Below the pieces are notes generated by a model, which saw only the letters and a program-made list of their open reading frames with translations, made no database searches and was not told the DNA's origin. From NCBI GenBank assembly GCA_018343915.1, contig JABRWF010000004.1:496001-560000 (forward strand): DNA of 64,000 nucleotides, in the 5' to 3' direction. Both the position numbers and the translations under genes were made by a program. Source of the DNA: Agroathelia rolfsii. Its lineage: Eukaryota > Basidiomycota > Agaricomycetes > Amylocorticiales > Amylocorticiaceae. Shown here in pieces: positions 60,706-64,000 of the stretch. The number at the start of each line of letters is the position of its first letter. Position 1 is the first letter of the stretch.

Positions 60706-61441
60706 ACAGCAGCAGAGACAGCAACAGCAACAGCAAGGTCAACAACCTTCTCAGCCTCAGACACCTCAACAGCCACCACAGACGACAGCAGGTCCGTCTC
60801 AGCAACCCGGCGGAGGCCCTTTAACGTCACAGGCGCACCAGTCGGTCCCGCCTAGCCATGCGGCCAGGCCGAAGCCAGGCGTGCAGTCGATGATGCCGCC
60901 TCCCTCGCCGGCCTTGAACAATAAGGACGCGGGCGGCAAGGAAGTTAAGTCGTCCATACCGAGCGGGATCACGAACGCGAACCATGGGGAAGGCTCGCCG
61001 CGGAACCAGCATGTGGGTAGCAACGCGCCGACGCCTGTAGGTGGTATGAGTGGTAGTGGAGCGGGACCTAGTCAGCCGAATGCGTCACAGCAGCAGCATT
61101 CGGGGACGAATCCACCCACACCAGTACCTCCTCCAGCGAATGGCAACGCGGGCACTGGTAGTATTCCTGGTGGTATTTCTGCGCCGCCCCCATCGACAGC
61201 GACGAATAATAACGGTGCTTCTGGTTCTGCTGCCGGAGCGTCCGCGACCAACTCTGCGCAGGGGATAACCACGTTCTCGGTACTGAACGATAGCGCGTCG
61301 GGCGGATTGGGTGACTTCTTCGATATACCCTTCTCCGGTGGGACGGACTCATTCGGATTTAACATGGATTTCTCCGACAATGACTTTGGGCAGTGGTTTA
61401 CCAATGGCCAGGATGATGAGATGAGTCTAGGGATGAAGTAG
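58047..61441 (+). CDS. LisH-domain transcriptional regulator (Flo8/SomA/SSDP-like)
   Basis: Seven exons (58047-58135, 58266-58397, 58506-58584, 58670-59539, 59611-59841, 59902-60336, 60497-61441) join in frame to 926 residues. Residues about 29-85 form a LisH module: HMFHVYIYDYCQKRGFNKTA, then KELLAEAELSPESVPPINAP and GLLFEWWSVFWTLFTAKNSG. This matches the LisH plus FxWWxxFWxxF block of fungal Flo8/SomA and animal SSDP proteins, which partner LUFS/LDB-type co-regulators in adhesion, morphogenesis and cAMP-linked development. The rest is Pro/Gly/Met/Gln-rich disorder with two Gln tracts, ending in a hydrophobic-acidic segment (DFFDIPFSGG ... FNMDFSDNDFGQWF) like an activation domain. The first two introns use GTCCGT donors, and the third includes 16 C. 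It is likely a nuclear scaffold or co-activator. Confidence 0.85.
60638..60736 (+). repeat. CAG/CAA poly-glutamine tract
   Basis: About 33 codons, mixed CAG and CAA, interrupted by one AGA (Arg), within the last exon of the LisH gene. A shorter Gln tract lies at 59725-59794. Mixed codons reduce slippage, but length variation between strains is likely. Confidence 0.9.
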
Positions 61442-62526
61442 TCTTCTTTCACGGTAGGGATGATGGAGGGCGATGATAAATTCGTTTCTGCGATTCGTAT
61501 CTCTTCTTCCCCTTGCTCTTCGTTATTATTTTTCGCCAATCTATCACTCACACTCATGCACCCCAACTCATTCCCTTCCTTGTCATTTTTACCCGATTTA
61601 CTCCATGCACTATGCTCACTCGCTTTTTTTTTTCTCGTATTACCTCTCAACTCACACATACTCTCCTTTCTTGCCTTTTATCCTACCACATCACTCACAC
61701 CTCTTTGGAATTATATCTTATCCCATCAATCTGTCTAACCTCCCAATCCACATCACCAAGCTCTTAACCCAACGATATTTCCTTTCCTTCTTCCTCATCA
61801 GCTCTCCACATCCACCCCAACTACCGTCATCTTCCGTATTCATGTGCTTCTTTCGCCTCGCATCCTTCTTTATTATTTATCACCGACTCGACTTTGTTGC
61901 TTCTGTTTTTCTTGCCTTTTTGTTTCTCTCTCTTCTCTAAAAAAATCTTATTTTTGAAACTCTCAAGTGAGCCTGTTCTCTTAGGCTTATTGATATATCT
62001 TTTCTTGATGATTTGTTCTTTTAGAATAAGATGTGCGCGCTCTCGTCTCACTCTTCTCGCCCTGCCCCGTCTACCTACACTTGCTACTTACGCTGCTGTT
62101 GCCAATTTTTTGTGCTTCCTTGCCCCGGCACTTGTTCTCGCTTTTATACTTCTTTTTTCTCTCTCATCTGTCATTTTCATCTTTTTTTCTCTGTCTCTGT
62201 CTCATTGTCCTTGTATACTTGCTTTTCTTTCTCTTTTATTTTTTCTGCTTGCTGTTTCTCTTCCTTTTCTTCGGTCGGCTTTCTCTCTGTTCCATATATA
62301 CATACGTACATACACACACATACATACACTGTACTAGGGGGTTCCTTTGTTTCTTTGTGTGCGTTTGTAATCTTATAATATGCTTACCCGCCACCACAGT
62401 TGAACATGGAACATTTCAAAGTTGTCTGATTTATGTACTCGGAAGTTGTCTTTGGCTTGAGAATTGAGGTTACACGCACAAATATACTCATAAATATAGG
62501 TTCTCGTACACTATTATTATTTATTG
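61442..62526. other. Pyrimidine-rich 3' flank
   Basis: About 61500-62330 is almost wholly T/C on the + strand. It gives long meaningless open frames rich in Ser, Leu and Phe. A CATA/CACA microsatellite lies at about 62299-62330. It is probably the 3' UTR and terminator of the LisH gene. No gene was seen. Confidence 0.55.
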
Positions 62527-62528
62527 TA

Positions 62529-63176
62529 CAGTGCCCACCGAAAGTCTGTTACGCTTTTCGTTCCTTTTAGCTCATCCACTTCCACATCGTTTTGTTTCAA
62601 GTAAAAATTCATGTAGTATAATATAAGTGTCCTGTATATGCCTATATAGTTGAATTTGAAAAATATTTGGTGGTTAGCTGTTGGTATGCAAATCAAATGT
62701 GCCACTAAAAACCGCTGAAAAAAATATCCGTCAGTATAGCTTATTTTAATATGTGAGTATTTTCCCCTTAAACTTGACAAGTTGACTGGTTGGGTAGTGT
62801 TTTGACTGTAATGGCCGGAAATACTACCAAAACACCACCCAACTAGTCAACTTGTAGATTTTCTAGCACTTCATCCAGTTAGTCAAATCACACAAACCTT
62901 TTTTTTTTCAACTCGATTTATGCTATGTCTAGTTTAAGGGGAAAATACTCACATATTAAAATAAGCTATACTGACGGATATTTTTTTCAGCGGTTTTTAG
63001 TGGCACATTTGATTTGTATACCAACAGCTAACCACCAAATATTTTTCAAATTCAGATATATAGGCATATACAGGACACTTATATTATATTACATGAATTT
63101 TTACTTGAAGCAAAACGATGTGGAAGTGGATGAGCTAAAAGGAACGAAAAGCGTGACAGACTTTCAGTGGGCACTG
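62529..63176. mobile_element. Non-autonomous Tc1/mariner-type inverted-repeat element (648 bp)
   Basis: The inverted repeats at 62529-62773 and 62932-63176 are each 245 bp with only about eight mismatches by eye and no length difference. They begin CAGTGCCCAC, typical of Tc1/mariner ends, and are flanked by TA on both sides (62527-62528, 63177-63178), the expected target duplication. The same meaningless open frame appears on both strands because of the symmetry. The 158-bp centre holds a second perfect-looking palindrome and no transposase. High arm identity suggests a recent insertion. It lies 31 bp past the stop of the DUF4139 gene. Confidence 0.85.
62777..62855. repeat. Palindrome nested in the element centre
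   Basis: ACAAGTTGACTGGTTGGGTA (62777) and its near-complement ending CAACTTGT (62855) form 27-bp arms with two mismatches round a 25-nt loop. Confidence 0.75.
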
Positions 63177-63207
63177 TACATACATCGCAGTCATCAAGAT
63201 GATGAAG

Positions 63208-64000
63208 TCAGGTTTCCTTGGCCTCTATCCAGTTCACATGTTCAGGGGTTTTCACCACCCAGTTTGCTTCGAGATCAAGTGTCTCCCCAGCATCTATGGA
63301 TCCGAGCCATTCGATTAAACCTTTGGCCTTACCAGCATCACCATCTTTCCATTTCACAGAGACATCTTTCTTCACTTCTATCTCGCTGTCCCCTCCAGCC
63401 TCAGCCAGTCCTTCGGGCTTTCTCAGCAGAACTTTATTTTCCTTGTCATCCGATACGGGGACCCCGTCTTGGATACAGAGCCTCTCGATCTTATAAGAAT
63501 GTTTATTGCGGATCGATAGTTTGACGCGTACGTCGGTGGTCTTGAACGTGTCGGAAAAGCCGCCGCCCTCGGTTTGGGGAGGGGAGTAGTGGCGGGAGTA
63601 GGTGAGATGGACGCCCGGATCGGTGCCCAGCGTGCACTCAAATTCGTCTCCGATCTCGACTTCCTAAAAACAAAACAAAAACAAAAATTGATTGATTGTC
63701 CGTCAAATTCATGGTGGTCACGATTATAGAACATTCCAAGTCGACGGTGTAATACACACATACCTTGAGGGCTGTTATAGACACAAGATTATCATCAAAT
63801 AAGAGGTTGACGGGCCCGGTGAATATCTTGTAATCGCTAGTATTTTTTATCAAGCATCGTAGATAAATGTTTGGCTCCATCCACGGCACGGAAATGTGGG
63901 ATATCTTGGCATCAAACGACAGTTTCGCCACCGAGATTTGGTGGGGCAAGCCATCGCTTGGAATGGTAATCAATCCCTTTACGGCGTATATTAGTGAGAC
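63208..64000 (-). CDS. DUF4139 (mucoidy-inhibitor-like) protein, 3' part
   Basis: Two exons are visible: 63764-64000, running off the window, and 63208-63663 (intron 63664-63763). The upstream exon carries ITIPSDGLPHQISVAKLSFD, ISVPWMEPNIYLRCLIKNTS and FTGPVNLLFDDNLVSITALK. The downstream exon begins EVEIGDEFECTLGTDPGVHL and continues FKTTDVRVKLSIRNKHSYKI and ENKVLLRKPEGLAEAGGDSE, ending EHVNWIEAKET-stop. This matches the C-terminal DUF4139 beta-sandwich of a widespread fungal protein family of unknown function. The N-terminal DUF4140 half would lie beyond the window. The mobile element at 62529-63176 sits in its 3' flank and may supply part of its 3' UTR. Confidence 0.8.

Noticed and set aside
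61473..62467. Long Leu/Phe/Ser-rich open frames resembling membrane proteins
   Set aside because: All three + frames look hydrophobic because the DNA is almost pure pyrimidine. There is no consistent start, motif or third-position pattern.
62529..63176. Two matching open frames on opposite strands starting MSSLRGKYSHIKISYTDGYF as a duplicated gene
   Set aside because: They are the two arms of one inverted-repeat element read on opposite strands. The region is AT-rich without domain features, and the frames simply mirror the repeat.
1..64000. CRISPR arrays, prophage, integrases or bacterial operons
   Set aside because: Gene structure with many spliceosomal introns is eukaryotic throughout. 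No regular spacer-repeat array or phage gene was seen.

Overview
The window is nuclear DNA from a filamentous basidiomycete, most likely an Agaricomycete. The evidence is many short (about 50-70 nt) GT-AG introns, a secreted laccase, a GH35 beta-galactosidase, a DUF6534-type seven-helix membrane protein, large F-box genes with degenerate copies, and small secreted Cys-rich proteins. No prokaryotic, organellar or viral gene was recognised. Exon joins were worked out by eye from reading frame, splice signals and family motifs, so boundaries are proposals.

Region by region. 0-7 kb: the 3' half of a CSC1/OSCA-type channel gene preceded by about 480 bp packed with short hairpins, then tubulin cofactor B, then a secreted protein with five histidine-rich repeat units. 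7-25 kb: an extracellular-enzyme region with a GH35 beta-galactosidase in many exons, a conserved-looking protein of unknown function, a tRNA-like Pol III unit, a laccase and a mitochondrial-looking 4HBT thioesterase, separated by long gene-poor stretches. 25-30 kb: a possible small secreted protein, a diverged tandem duplication of about 330 bp and a mucin-like single-span membrane protein. 30-36 kb: a housekeeping block of cofactor-independent phosphoglycerate mutase, ARP2 and a KHDC4/Blom7-like KH protein. 36-40 kb: two 78-residue secreted proteins sharing an identical six-cysteine (knottin-like) spacing and one phase-0 intron just before the last cysteine. 39-47 kb: an F-box cluster with two intact genes and two decayed relatives of one of them. 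47-57 kb: a DUF6534 membrane protein, pyridoxal kinase, and a very large protein with three START-like domains and a C-terminal membrane anchor. 58-64 kb: a Flo8/SomA/SSDP-like LisH protein with a long poly-Q tract, a long pyrimidine-rich 3' flank, a 648-bp Tc1/mariner-type non-autonomous element with 245-bp inverted repeats and a nested palindrome, and the 3' part of a DUF4139 gene that leaves the window.

The parts most worth a second look are the hairpin array at 1-479, the His-rich repeat secretory protein, the knottin-like pair, the inverted-repeat element at 62.5 kb and the F-box birth-and-decay cluster. I found no clustered biosynthetic or defence system.
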